A stretch of 64,000 bases of DNA, from IMG/VR virus record IMGVR_UViG_3300037882_003354, positions 124,001 to 188,000 of that record; one strand, given 5' to 3'. The notes beneath the pieces are model-generated. The model ran no database searches. It was not told the origin of the DNA and saw only the letters and a program-made list of their open reading frames with translations. Shown piece after piece: positions 13,102-21,150 of the stretch (its first letter is position 1; every line of letters begins with the position of its first letter). The position numbers and the translations under genes were made by a program. Origin of the DNA: a virus.

Positions 13102-13362
13102 GCGGTCTCCTGGTCTGATCTACACCTTGTGGGCAATGTGGAGACCGATCTCAGCGTACTAGCACCTGACAAAGTCACCCGGGCACAACGTCAGGTCACC
13201 CAGGGTCGTGTGGAGATGCCCATGGTGGGCATCTGGCCCGACCATTCACTGGATTTAATCGGTGGCAACACTCGTACGGCCGCCCTGCTGGCTGCCGGAC
13301 ATGATCCACAAGTGTGGTTGGTCACTGTGCCCGCCCGGCTGAGTCACCGGTCTTCACGCTGA
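13024..13362 (+). CDS. ParB-like domain protein, start uncertain
   Basis: The second half carries a ParB/sulfiredoxin-like pattern: TRAQRQVTQGRVEMPMVGIW, then DLIGGNTRTAALLAAGHDPQVWLV, where GGNTR is the usual signature loop. The first 35 residues look unlike protein and are antisense to the gene at 12922-13101, so the true start may be a GTG near 13129 or the gene may have lost its front. A late-promoter-like core lies at 12983. Small phage proteins with this domain are of unknown role. Confidence 0.5.
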   Translation: MVPARGYPEFRQQGHLAWPRTVAQGHAVSWSDLHLVGNVETDLSVLAPDKVTRAQRQVTQGRVEMPMVGIWPDHSLDLIGGNTRTAALLAAGHDPQVWLVTVPARLSHRSSR

Positions 13363-13381
13363 TTAAGTCAGTAGTTTAATT

Positions 13382-13424
13382 TAAAAAAATCTTTTCCACG
13401 CTTCGCGCTTCGCGCAGTGTGGGG
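13382..13424 (-). terminator. Possible minus-strand terminator
   Basis: On the minus strand an imperfect hairpin (CCAC...GCGCGAAGCGC...GTGG) is followed after four bases by a run of seven T. It would stop antisense reading from the right. The stem is interrupted, so confidence is low. Confidence 0.35.
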
Positions 13425-13466
13425 CCCAGACCCGCGCCGGACTCACCGCCATTCTTTTCATCCGGA

Positions 13467-13474
13467 CATAAATA
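13467..13474 (+). promoter_or_regulatory. T4-type late promoter
   Basis: CATAAATA (13467-13474), six bases, then ATG at 13481. No ribosome site between. Confidence 0.72.
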
Positions 13475-13480
13475 TTCACT

Positions 13481-14728
13481 ATGAGAGCACGCGAATTCCT
13501 TAGATTACTTGAAGAAGATGCATCATCTTCTGACCCTTTGTACGGGCTAAAAGTCATGATTGCCGGCAAGATCAAAGATCTTCCACCCACCAAAGAAACA
13601 CAAGACGCCCTGACTGAGATTGAAGATCTACTCAGCAATGTGGGCGCTGGTGGACGACTGGGCTTGATCAATCAGACATTGAGCTCCATTCATGATCCCA
13701 GTGTGACCAAGGCACAAAAACTCCTGGCCAAATACATATTGAGTGTTCCCATGACACGGGAACAACGAGATGATCTGTTCAGTCGGTGGCGTAATGATCA
13801 ACTGGTCAACAAGGATCTGTTGTTGCAGACTGGGCAGCATGAGATCAAGGACATCATACTGGGCTATGATGAGAATCCTGCCATCAAGGAACTCACCATT
13901 GATCTGGCACAGGTACAGGCCATTGGACAGGGCAAGGGAGAATTTCTCCTCAGCGTGTTCAGCAAGAGCATTTCCAAATTGCAGAAGGGTGACCTCATGA
14001 TCGATGGTCACCAGATTGAAGTCAAAACCTATGACGTAGGTGGCGGTCGATTCTATGACCAGGAGGTTCGAACAGCACAGGGGTACAGCGCCTCCGTGGA
14101 GAATTTCAGGAACACCTGGGCTGATGAAATCGCCTATGCATTTCCCAGTCTGGCCAAGTCGGGATTGAAGCTGGATGATCTCATACTGCTGTCTGACCAC
14201 ATTGAAGTAAAAAAGAAAAAGAAGTACTGGGAGTCTGTCCGACAGGTTTTCCAGAATCTGTTTCCCGGCCAGGACACGTCGGGCATCATCGATGCCATGC
14301 AGGTGGGCAGCAGTGGCGCTGCCAAGCAACTGTATGCATTGACCAGTGTCAAGTATTACCAGAGTGTCAAGAAGGACGATTACGGCATTATTTTCATCAA
14401 CCTGTCAGCTGCCATACCCACATTCGTATTCTTTAAAGATCCTGATGAGTTGTCCGACAGTGGACTGCGGTTGCATGCATCCACGGCCTATCCCGTGGCC
14501 GCCATGGATCCCAAGGATGCATATCCACAGATACGTATTGTACCCGGCGGTGGTGGCGTCACCACAGCACCCAGTTCACCCACTGCGTCACGCAGCCCAG
14601 CTGCGGCGGCTGCACCAGCAGCACGTAAACCCAAACCTGCACCTGTTGCAGCACCCGTCGCTGCACAACCCGCACCTGCTGCCACCACACCACCATCGGT
14701 GCCGGCGGACACGCAACAGCAGCCTTGA
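13481..14728 (+). CDS. Nuclease-motif protein with Ala/Pro-rich tail
   Basis: 415 residues. Begins MRAREFLRLLEED, a start shared by many late proteins of aquatic T4-like phages. Residues about 160-200 (KGDLMIDGHQIEVKTYDVGG) have the D...ExK spacing of PD-(D/E)xK nucleases, followed by a Gly-rich GGGRFYDQEV. From about residue 355 the chain is Ala/Pro/Thr-rich and disordered. A nuclease role is an inference from a short motif; it could equally be a virion protein with a relic nuclease fold. Transcribed from its own late promoter with no ribosome site. Confidence 0.6.
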   Translation: MRAREFLRLLEEDASSSDPLYGLKVMIAGKIKDLPPTKETQDALTEIEDLLSNVGAGGRLGLINQTLSSIHDPSVTKAQKLLAKYILSVPMTREQRDDLFSRWRNDQLVNKDLLLQTGQHEIKDIILGYDENPAIKELTIDLAQVQAIGQGKGEFLLSVFSKSISKLQKGDLMIDGHQIEVKTYDVGGGRFYDQEVRTAQGYSASVENFRNTWADEIAYAFPSLAKSGLKLDDLILLSDHIEVKKKKKYWESVRQVFQNLFPGQDTSGIIDAMQVGSSGAAKQLYALTSVKYYQSVKKDDYGIIFINLSAAIPTFVFFKDPDELSDSGLRLHASTAYPVAAMDPKDAYPQIRIVPGGGGVTTAPSSPTASRSPAAAAAPAARKPKPAPVAAPVAAQPAPAATTPPSVPADTQQQP

Positions 14729-14768
14729 TCGATCAGGACATTTAATACACCGGTGGCGATCTTTCCGG

Positions 14769-14774
14769 TAAATA
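14769..14774 (+). promoter_or_regulatory. T4-type late promoter
   Basis: CCGG then TAAATA (14769-14774), six bases, ATG at 14781. Confidence 0.7.
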
Positions 14775-14780
14775 TTTTAC

Positions 14781-15335
14781 ATGAACAAACGAATATCCTG
14801 CCAGGGACAACTGCTGGCCGCCAATCCGGTAAACCCTGCCGATGAACTCTGCAAGGCCGTCATCCTGGTGCTCAGCCACAACCCCGACCGGGCTATTGGC
14901 ATACAGATCAACAGCCCCCTGGAAAATCTCACACTACAAGCAGTGGCCGGTAAATTGGGCATAGAGTATGAAGGTGCAGACCCCATCTGGTCTGGTGGCC
15001 CAGCCGGACCAACTAAAATTCATGTCATACATAGTCTGGACTGGGCCAGCCTGAGCACTGTGCAAATCAACGAAGGAATTGGAGTCACCAGTGATGTGTC
15101 AGTGATTGCTGCACTCAGTCGTGGTGATGGCCCTGAACATTTCCGAGCATGTTCGGGATTCTGGATCTGGGAGGATGGACGTCTGGATCGGCAACTGGAT
15201 GTCCGGTCACAAGAGCCCTATACCTGGGAACTCAGCGCCGCCACCGTGACGTCTGTGTTCCAGGGCGAGGGCACCATGCAGTGGCTGGCCGTTCTGGAAG
15301 ACAGTGCCCAGCTGCAGATAGACAACTGGTTCTAA
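14781..15335 (+). CDS. YqgE/AlgH (DUF179) family protein
   Basis: 184 residues. The opening CQGQLLAANPVNPADELCKA, then VILVLSHNPDRAIGIQINSP, is the standard start of YqgE/AlgH proteins (G-x-L-L-x-A-x-P, HN-x-x-x-A-x-G-x-x-x-N-x-P), and SGGPAGPTKIHVIHS and GDGPEHFRACSGFWIW follow in the expected order. Family length is usual. Bacterial YqgE has no firmly established biochemical role. The 3' end overlaps the convergent helicase gene by four bases. Confidence 0.82.
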   Translation: MNKRISCQGQLLAANPVNPADELCKAVILVLSHNPDRAIGIQINSPLENLTLQAVAGKLGIEYEGADPIWSGGPAGPTKIHVIHSLDWASLSTVQINEGIGVTSDVSVIAALSRGDGPEHFRACSGFWIWEDGRLDRQLDVRSQEPYTWELSAATVTSVFQGEGTMQWLAVLEDSAQLQIDNWF

Positions 15336-16822
15336 TCCCGCTCGGGGTTCACATCAGGCATGGTCAACATGCCGCGTATGCTGGCCGGCCGGCTGGATGC
15401 ATTGTTCTTGAACTTGTTGGCACTCATGCCCACAGTGGGATCAATGATCTCCCCAGTGGCATCGTCCACTGATGTGGTGCTGACCACGCTGGTACGCTTG
15501 AGTCCCTGATACGCACTATTACCACCGCCAGTGCTCTGCTGTGCTCGTTGTTGGCTGAAACTACTGGTGTCTTCATCCTCGTTCAAGTCTGTGATGCGCA
15601 GAGTGTCCAGGTTAAACTCCAGATCCACCTTCTGTCCCACACCACTACTGCTGCGTGTCTTCATGAACTGAATCTGATAACGACCACGTTCCTTCATGGC
15701 CCTGCTGGTAAAGATGCCAATGACATTGTCTGCTGTCATGATCTTGCTCAAGCCACCTGAAATGTGACTGTGGTCAAACTCAATCTCCTCCACTGCACTG
15801 CGATTCAACTGACTGGCAGTGACTGTGACACATTGCGTCTCCATGGCCAAGTTTCTGATCTCCTCACTCACGTATTTGTCCTTGACGAACAGATCACTGG
15901 GCGATACCTTTACTGACAGTGGCATCATCAAATCCAGGTAATCTATGAGCAAAACATCAGGTTTTACGCCTTTTTTCACCTGATATTCTTTAAGATATGC
16001 TCTGATATCGTTACAATTCTTGCCACTTGGCATGTACTTGATCTGTATGCTGCCCGCCTTCTTGCCCAGCATCTTGACCTTGAGTTCCACGTCATCAATG
16101 TTCTTGAAGATCTCGCGTGTGCTGATGCCTGTGGTCATGCTGTCCAGTCGCATGGCCACCAGACCCTCGCTCAACTCGAATGTCAGGTACAACACATTTA
16201 GACCCAGTTGCGCCCAGTTGACTCCCATGTTGGCCAGGAACAGACTCTTGCCGCCACCTGATCCTGCACAGAAGATGTTGAGCTCGCCGCGGTTAAATCC
16301 GCCATACAACTTGCGATCAATGCTGGGCCAGCCTGTGCTGATCTGCCCGTTGCCGTCTTTCAACTTGCTCAATCGACTGCGCGGATCTTCAAAGTAGTCA
16401 GTGCCCATGTCCTTGTTCAGACTGATCTGAATGGCATCCTTGATCAACTTCTCCACAGGTCCATAGTCTCCAGCCTCCAGCAGATCACTGCTCTTGATGA
16501 TGGCCCGCTCCAGGCCCTTGTGCCGGCTGAAGTTCTCAAACTCATCCATGAGCCATTCGTAGTTCTCACGGGGCAGGGTAATGGCATCGAAAGTGCTGCG
16601 TGTGGCTGCATTAACAATGCTGGCCTCGGGCATGACCTTGTATTCATCCACATACCGGTTGATAAACTCTGCGGCCGCCTGCAGACGTTGATCAAAGTTC
16701 TCATGATCAAAAATATTCTGACACCTGACAAATGTTTCAGCATCTGACAGGAACATCTCCAAATATAACTTCTGCATGGCAAAGTCATAGTTGGGTTTGA
16801 CCGCGGCTTTATTCTTCTGCAT
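15332..16822 (-). CDS. gp41: Replicative DNA helicase, T4 gp41-like (DnaB family)
   Basis: 496 residues, close to T4 gp41. Walker A GSGGGKS at 187-193 within GELNIFCAG, Walker B-type LLIDYLDLM near 315, and an arginine-rich C-terminal RecA core (KERGRYQIQFMKTRSS). The N-terminal 180 residues are the helical collar domain. As a hexamer it unwinds the fork on the lagging strand and carries the primase. The gene overlaps the 3' end of the primase gene by 14 bases, so the two primosome parts are translated together. Confidence 0.93.
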   Translation of the reverse strand: MQKNKAAVKPNYDFAMQKLYLEMFLSDAETFVRCQNIFDHENFDQRLQAAAEFINRYVDEYKVMPEASIVNAATRSTFDAITLPRENYEWLMDEFENFSRHKGLERAIIKSSDLLEAGDYGPVEKLIKDAIQISLNKDMGTDYFEDPRSRLSKLKDGNGQISTGWPSIDRKLYGGFNRGELNIFCAGSGGGKSLFLANMGVNWAQLGLNVLYLTFELSEGLVAMRLDSMTTGISTREIFKNIDDVELKVKMLGKKAGSIQIKYMPSGKNCNDIRAYLKEYQVKKGVKPDVLLIDYLDLMMPLSVKVSPSDLFVKDKYVSEEIRNLAMETQCVTVTASQLNRSAVEEIEFDHSHISGGLSKIMTADNVIGIFTSRAMKERGRYQIQFMKTRSSSGVGQKVDLEFNLDTLRITDLNEDEDTSSFSQQRAQQSTGGGNSAYQGLKRTSVVSTTSVDDATGEIIDPTVGMSANKFKNNASSRPASIRGMLTMPDVNPERD

Positions 16823-17807
16823 TTTCCAGTTTCCTCTTCAGTAGATGTAGATTTATCTCTCCACTGACCTTGTAGTGTAATATTGTGGACAACGTGTATA
16901 ACCTGCCGTATCGTTTCACAGCATCAGCCGCATCTTTGACATCTGACTCCCAGGGCGGCAAGCTCACGCTCCAGCCCTGATCGACAGCCACCTTGATCAT
17001 CTTGGCGCCCGCTCGATCACGATCAGGTACCACTATGACCTCCCGACCCAGGGAATTTATTCTAGCGCATTGTGTTTCATTGGGTTCATTGTGCATGATG
17101 GCCACTCCATCCACAGCAATGGCATCAAACTGTCCTTCAACTACTATAACAAATTTACGCTCGTTTGTCTGTCTATCCAGGTTAAAAACATAACCAGGTT
17201 GCGCATCTGTCAGGTACTTGGGTTTGCCGGGTGTAATCTTGCGACCAGTGTAGCCCACAATCTTGCCCTGATGATAGAAGGGAATGATGACTCTATCCCG
17301 GTAACCCTTGGCTGCACTCCAGTGCCAGTTGTACCAATCCCAGCCCATCTTGCGTTCATCCACCAGGTACGTGATTATATCAAGCAGTTCAGCTTCTTGC
17401 ATGCCCTGAGCTATCCATGTGTCCATGGGCAAACAGTCTGCAGGCAGAGGACGTTCCTCCAAGGCCAGTTGCAATGCTTTTTTGGATACAGGTTGATCGT
17501 CTTTGATCTTGAGTGCCAGCAGGTTCAACTTGCCTATGTCCATGTCACTAGCGCCCAACCATTTGAACAAATTTTTGGTATTCTTGCTCAGCAGCTTGCC
17601 CGGGGACCAGCCGGCTTTAAAATTACAGTTGAAACAACTGTATGCCCAGCCACCATCTGGGCTGGTCTTGATACCGCCTCGCTTCCTGTCATCCCTCTTT
17701 TCGCCGTTGTACGAACAACAGACCGAATTGAAACTATCCCACCCGCTGGGTGTGGATTTTCGATTGGGCGGCAGCAGTGAGAACAGGGCGGCCTGTATGT
17801 CGTTCAT
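16809..17807 (-). CDS. gp61: DNA primase, T4 gp61-like
   Basis: 332 residues. N-terminal zinc-binding domain with Cys30/Cys31 and Cys58/Cys61 (SCFNCNF), then the TOPRIM core: Glu224 in VVEGQFDA and the metal-binding PDRDRAG at 261-267. It makes RNA primers at the fork with gp41. The helicase gene overlaps its end. Eight bases upstream ends the virion-type gene 17816-18652, so the primase is probably read from that gene's promoter as well as from others. Confidence 0.92.
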   Translation of the reverse strand: MNDIQAALFSLLPPNRKSTPSGWDSFNSVCCSYNGEKRDDRKRGGIKTSPDGGWAYSCFNCNFKAGWSPGKLLSKNTKNLFKWLGASDMDIGKLNLLALKIKDDQPVSKKALQLALEERPLPADCLPMDTWIAQGMQEAELLDIITYLVDERKMGWDWYNWHWSAAKGYRDRVIIPFYHQGKIVGYTGRKITPGKPKYLTDAQPGYVFNLDRQTNERKFVIVVEGQFDAIAVDGVAIMHNEPNETQCARINSLGREVIVVPDRDRAGAKMIKVAVDQGWSVSLPPWESDVKDAADAVKRYGRLYTLSTILHYKVSGEINLHLLKRKLENAEE

Positions 17808-17815
17808 GCACTATT

Positions 17816-18652
17816 TTAACACCTGTAGAGCACTTTGTCAAATGAACCGTAATATGCAGGATTGTCGTTGTCAAATTCAGCAGGTGCAGTGGCTGGCACA
17901 TACATGATTCGAACATAGGAAAAGATGCCGTTGAAGTTTACATAATCAACACCGGTGAAGTCGTCGTAAGACAGTGTTTGTACAGTTACGTATCGATCAA
18001 AACTTTGCGGGCTGTTGTACAAGGTGCCCTGTACATACACGGTGCCACGGAAACCGGTCATGTACATGGCCATGGTGTGCAAGGCAGTGTTACTATTATA
18101 CTCTGGGCATGCATAAACATTACCGCTCTTGTGCTCGTACTGATTGGTAAATGAATTAAATGATTTGTTAAAACTCACGATCTCTTGGCTGGACTGTAGC
18201 ACAGGATTAATGTCTTCGGCCAAGTGAACAGTGCCAGCAACTCCGTAATAGGTGTTGGCGTAAGTGGGCAAATACGTGCCGTCATCAGGATCTCGATACT
18301 TGACGCTGAATTGATAACTGGACTTGGTGAGATCCATGGTGTCGCTTTCCGTCAGGGTCAGCAGGGCCAGTCCCCGTGTGCTGGTGTTGGTCTCAATGAC
18401 CTCCAGTTGCTTCTCCAGCACCAGCCGTTGGCTGATGGTGTCGAACATGGAGAATACAAATGTCTGCGTGTTGCTGATGGACACTCGCTTTTGATCGCTA
18501 TTCTTAAACTGAATGCGTACCTTGTTCTTGATTCCCTTTTGAATCTTGAGATCGTGCTGATACATAACTTGATTGACTCCTCGTACAGTGGGGTACAAAT
18601 CTAATATTACATCCAGATTGTTGTCATATAAATAGATTGGTAAATTTTGCAT
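17816..18652 (-). CDS. Conserved virion-type structural protein
   Basis: 278 residues. The start MQNLPIYLYDNNLDVILDL, then VMYQHDLKIQKGIKNKVRIQFKNSDQKR, matches a conserved family of T4-like aquatic phages annotated as virion structural proteins; the body is beta-rich. The exact position in the particle is unknown to me. The ATG at 18652 lies five bases after a TAAATA late element; the longer upstream frame crosses that promoter and is rejected. Confidence 0.72.
   Translation of the reverse strand: MQNLPIYLYDNNLDVILDLYPTVRGVNQVMYQHDLKIQKGIKNKVRIQFKNSDQKRVSISNTQTFVFSMFDTISQRLVLEKQLEVIETNTSTRGLALLTLTESDTMDLTKSSYQFSVKYRDPDDGTYLPTYANTYYGVAGTVHLAEDINPVLQSSQEIVSFNKSFNSFTNQYEHKSGNVYACPEYNSNTALHTMAMYMTGFRGTVYVQGTLYNSPQSFDRYVTVQTLSYDDFTGVDYVNFNGIFSYVRIMYVPATAPAEFDNDNPAYYGSFDKVLYRC
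18627..18634 (+). promoter_or_regulatory. Perfect TATAAATA on the plus strand
   Basis: TATAAATA (18627-18634), 38 bases before the ATG at 18673, inside the start of the minus-strand gene. A candidate late promoter for 18673-19056. Confidence 0.5.
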
Positions 18653-18657
18653 ACTAG

Positions 18658-18663
18658 TATTTA
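18658..18663 (-). promoter_or_regulatory. T4-type late promoter, 5 nt from ATG
   Basis: TAAATA read from 18663 to 18658, five bases, ATG at 18652. Confidence 0.75.
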
Positions 18664-18672
18664 TTGATAACA

Positions 18673-19056
18673 ATGTCAACAACCACCATCTTCCAAGAAA
18701 ACTATCCCTTTATCACCTGCATCAAGTCAAACGACATTGAATACGTGGGGTTGATCATCAATAACGATACCTATATCACCAGCATCTACGATATTGCAAC
18801 ATTACGTTCCGGTGATGAACGTCGCATTTTTTTGGAAATGGGAGAAGTATGGTGGTGGGAGAGCAACCGTAAAATACCCATCAACATATTTCTTAAAAAA
18901 GAAATGCAATTGTTCAAGTATACCATCAAAACTTTCAACAGCAAGGACACCGTTATAGTCTTCGGACCCACGGTAAATCTCAGTGAGATTGCCGAGAAAC
19001 GCGTCAAGCGCAAATCCATTCAATTGGTCAGGGTTCCCAAGCAGAATCTCGACTGA
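18673..19056 (+). CDS. Conserved T4-like phage protein, function unknown
   Basis: 127 residues. EYVGLIINNDTYITSIYD, then MGEVWWWESNRKIPINIFL and the end KRVKRKSIQLVRVPKQ recall a conserved small protein of aquatic T4-like phages. Basic C-terminus. Isolated on the plus strand among minus-strand genes; its end overlaps the convergent gene by 29 bases. Confidence 0.7.
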   Translation: MSTTTIFQENYPFITCIKSNDIEYVGLIINNDTYITSIYDIATLRSGDERRIFLEMGEVWWWESNRKIPINIFLKKEMQLFKYTIKTFNSKDTVIVFGPTVNLSEIAEKRVKRKSIQLVRVPKQNLD

Positions 19057-19618
19057 GGTTTTCACATATCAAATTCATCTGCATGACCACGGCATGTGCA
19101 TAGCCATAGGCATGGGATTTTTTCCATGAGTATTCCACAGTCTTGGTCCAGATGTCTGAGGCAATGGCCGCCCAACCCTGATGCGCACACACTGATATCA
19201 GATGCCGTTTTCCCGGTCTCAGCAGTGCCAGAAACATGGCCAATTGATCGATATTACGTGGCCTCAGTTCAGCCACCAGGTCATGATGACCATTGACATG
19301 AAATATCATGTCGGAAAACTCACGTTGCTCCAATAGTTCCCACATGGGTTCCACGGCCAGCAGCCGGTTGATATGAGTTTCGTCCTTGACATCCTGGTAC
19401 ACACCCACATTCAAAAAGTCTATCTTGAAATAACCCCGAGCCTGAGCCGCACGGTAGTCCATGCTGGCTGTGCCGGTCAAAGGGTTCACGGGAATTTCCT
19501 GGCAGTAGACACCAGTGTTATGACGCTTGACCGTTTTGCCATCATCAATGGTGGCTGGCACATGCTTGATCAACTCAAGTATGCTGTTGCGATCTCCAAA
19601 ATCAATGTCAATGTCCAT
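19028..19618 (-). CDS. Short protein with C-family polymerase (DnaE-like) palm motifs
   Basis: 196 residues. It opens MDIDIDFGDR, like the PDFDVDF strand of DnaE; Asp4 and Asp6 would match the catalytic Asp401/Asp403 of E. coli. HNTGVYCQEIPV (33-44) resembles the HAGGVVIAP segment, GYFKIDFL (62-69) resembles GLVKFDFL with Lys65/Asp67 matching Lys553/Asp555, and LRPRNIDQLAMFLALLRPGK resembles the LxPxxFxDxxALxALxRPG segment. So all three metal-binding aspartates appear in order in one sixth of the length of DnaE. Overlaps the hldD-like gene by 11 bases. Activity cannot be judged from sequence. Confidence 0.68.
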   Translation of the reverse strand: MDIDIDFGDRNSILELIKHVPATIDDGKTVKRHNTGVYCQEIPVNPLTGTASMDYRAAQARGYFKIDFLNVGVYQDVKDETHINRLLAVEPMWELLEQREFSDMIFHVNGHHDLVAELRPRNIDQLAMFLALLRPGKRHLISVCAHQGWAAIASDIWTKTVEYSWKKSHAYGYAHAVVMQMNLICENLSRDSAWEP

Positions 19619-20384
19619 TGAGTGTCTGTGTTAGCTTGGTTAGATCAGCACAGGTGTACTGCTGATATTGTTTCTTTATATTGTCTGGCATGGGTATATA
19701 TTCTATTTTAGCACCATAATGCACGGCAATCGAGCGAGCCACTGCTTCAAATGATCTGGGCTTGCCAGTGCCCACATTCCAGATGCCAGATTCCTTGATG
19801 TCAAAAAACTTCTTATGCACATCAATTACATCATCCACGTGTACAAAATCCCTGAGGTATTGATCCGAGTTTTCAAATAATTTTATCACACCAGTCTCAC
19901 GAGCCTGCTTTTCAAATTTATAATAAGGGCTGGCTTGATCACCTTTGTGTTCTTCATGAGGACCGTGTACGTTAAAATACCGGAACCCCTGCACTCGGAT
20001 TCCGTTAAACTTGTTGGACAGCACATGGCGATCAAACAAATACTTGCTCCAGGCATAGGGGCTCTGTGGGCTGTGCGGTGCCTGCTCACTAAAATTTTTA
20101 CCCAACCCGTACACACTGGCCGAACTGGCATACTGCAAATTCACATTGTTGGTCTGGCAGGCCACCAATAATATGCAACTGAAGTCATGATTCTGTCGCA
20201 TGACTTTCTCAACATCAGTCTCAGTGGTGCTGCTGATGGCGCCCAGGTGTATGACCCAATCCAAACCTTCAAATTCGGGAATGGCATCACCCCACTCGTA
20301 ATAAGTCAGCTGGTGGTCGTCACGTAGTGCTTTGACCATGTTCTGGCCGATAAATCCTTTGTATCCCGTGATTAAAATTTTCAT
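19608..20384 (-). CDS. hldD: NAD-dependent sugar epimerase, HldD-like
   Basis: 258 residues, extended short-chain dehydrogenase fold. Nucleotide loop GYKGFIG at 7-13, Ser/Tyr/Lys triad with SSASVYG and YAWSK (Tyr109, Lys113), then GFRYFNVHGPHEEHKGDQAS and RDFVHVDDV. The YFNVHGPxExHK segment is typical of ADP-L-glycero-D-manno-heptose 6-epimerase. It sits beside a HldE-like cytidylyltransferase and a cupin, overlapping the former by four bases, which supports a heptose role. Substrate is inferred. Confidence 0.82.
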   Translation of the reverse strand: MKILITGYKGFIGQNMVKALRDDHQLTYYEWGDAIPEFEGLDWVIHLGAISSTTETDVEKVMRQNHDFSCILLVACQTNNVNLQYASSASVYGLGKNFSEQAPHSPQSPYAWSKYLFDRHVLSNKFNGIRVQGFRYFNVHGPHEEHKGDQASPYYKFEKQARETGVIKLFENSDQYLRDFVHVDDVIDVHKKFFDIKESGIWNVGTGKPRSFEAVARSIAVHYGAKIEYIPMPDNIKKQYQQYTCADLTKLTQTLNGH

Positions 20385-20797
20385 TTGGTAGCCAATACTG
20401 CGTTGTAAATGTCTTGAACTTTCTTGGTTGTCGAATACAGGTCCAATCGATCATAGAATATGACTTCTTTGCAATGCTCTGCACCGATGATGTGCCGGCC
20501 TCGATAGTCACTGCCCTTGATCATGAGATCCGGTTCAAAGTTTTTTATCAGAGTGTCTAATTCTGTATCTGAGTCAAATATATCCACACGATCCACCGCC
20601 TTGAGCGCAAACAAGAAACTTGATCTTTCAAATTCGTTGTTGACTGGCCTGTGTTTGCCCTTGAGTTGGGCAATCCTTCGATCACTGTCAATAAGAACAT
20701 AAACGTAGGAGTCAGGGTGGCAACGGGCGTATTCCAATAATCGCAAATGGCCCACGTGTAATATATCAAATGATCCATTAACAATTATTTTTTTCAT
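20381..20797 (-). CDS. Cytidylyltransferase-like protein, HldE C-terminal type
   Basis: 138 residues. GSFDILHVGHLRLLEYA (8-24) carries the HxGH nucleotidyltransferase signature; DRVDIFDSDTELDTLI and the later KGSDYRGR are as in RfaE/HldE C-terminal domains, which load heptose 1-phosphate with AMP. Glycerol-3-phosphate cytidylyltransferase is the main alternative. The kinase half of HldE is not in the window. Confidence 0.8.
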   Translation of the reverse strand: MKKIIVNGSFDILHVGHLRLLEYARCHPDSYVYVLIDSDRRIAQLKGKHRPVNNEFERSSFLFALKAVDRVDIFDSDTELDTLIKNFEPDLMIKGSDYRGRHIIGAEHCKEVIFYDRLDLYSTTKKVQDIYNAVLATK

Positions 20798-21150
20798 TTT
20801 TGACTGTCCCCCGGCATCACTCGATAATTATCCTCCACAGAATCAGGTGTGCTGACTTCTATGATGGTGCCTGCCTGCAAGCAGGTGATACGATGCGGTA
20901 CCAGTGGATCATTATGATGAACACCACCTTCCCCGACAATTTTCTTATTCACTTTGGCAGTTAGGGTGTCAATGACTTCAATTTCAAACAGGCCACTCAG
21001 CACATACCAAGTTTCTTCTTTTTCAGAATGAAAGTGCATGCTAAACTTGCTGCCTGTATTGAAGTTAAGGAACTTGCTGCAATATTTGTCGTTGGTGACC
21101 CAGATGAGTTCTGAACCCCAGCCCTTTTCAACTTTTCCGTCTAATCTCAT
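20794..21150 (-). CDS. Cupin-fold protein, sugar-isomerase-like
   Basis: 118 residues forming one cupin barrel. Metal ligands are visible: His39 and His41 in MHFHSEKEETWYVLSG, and a later His in VPHRI. EKGWGSELIW resembles mannose-6-phosphate isomerase and dTDP-sugar epimerase-like cupins. It overlaps the cytidylyltransferase gene by four bases and belongs to the same sugar module; substrate unknown. Confidence 0.75.
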   Translation of the reverse strand: MRLDGKVEKGWGSELIWVTNDKYCSKFLNFNTGSKFSMHFHSEKEETWYVLSGLFEIEVIDTLTAKVNKKIVGEGGVHHNDPLVPHRITCLQAGTIIEVSTPDSVEDNYRVMPGDSQK

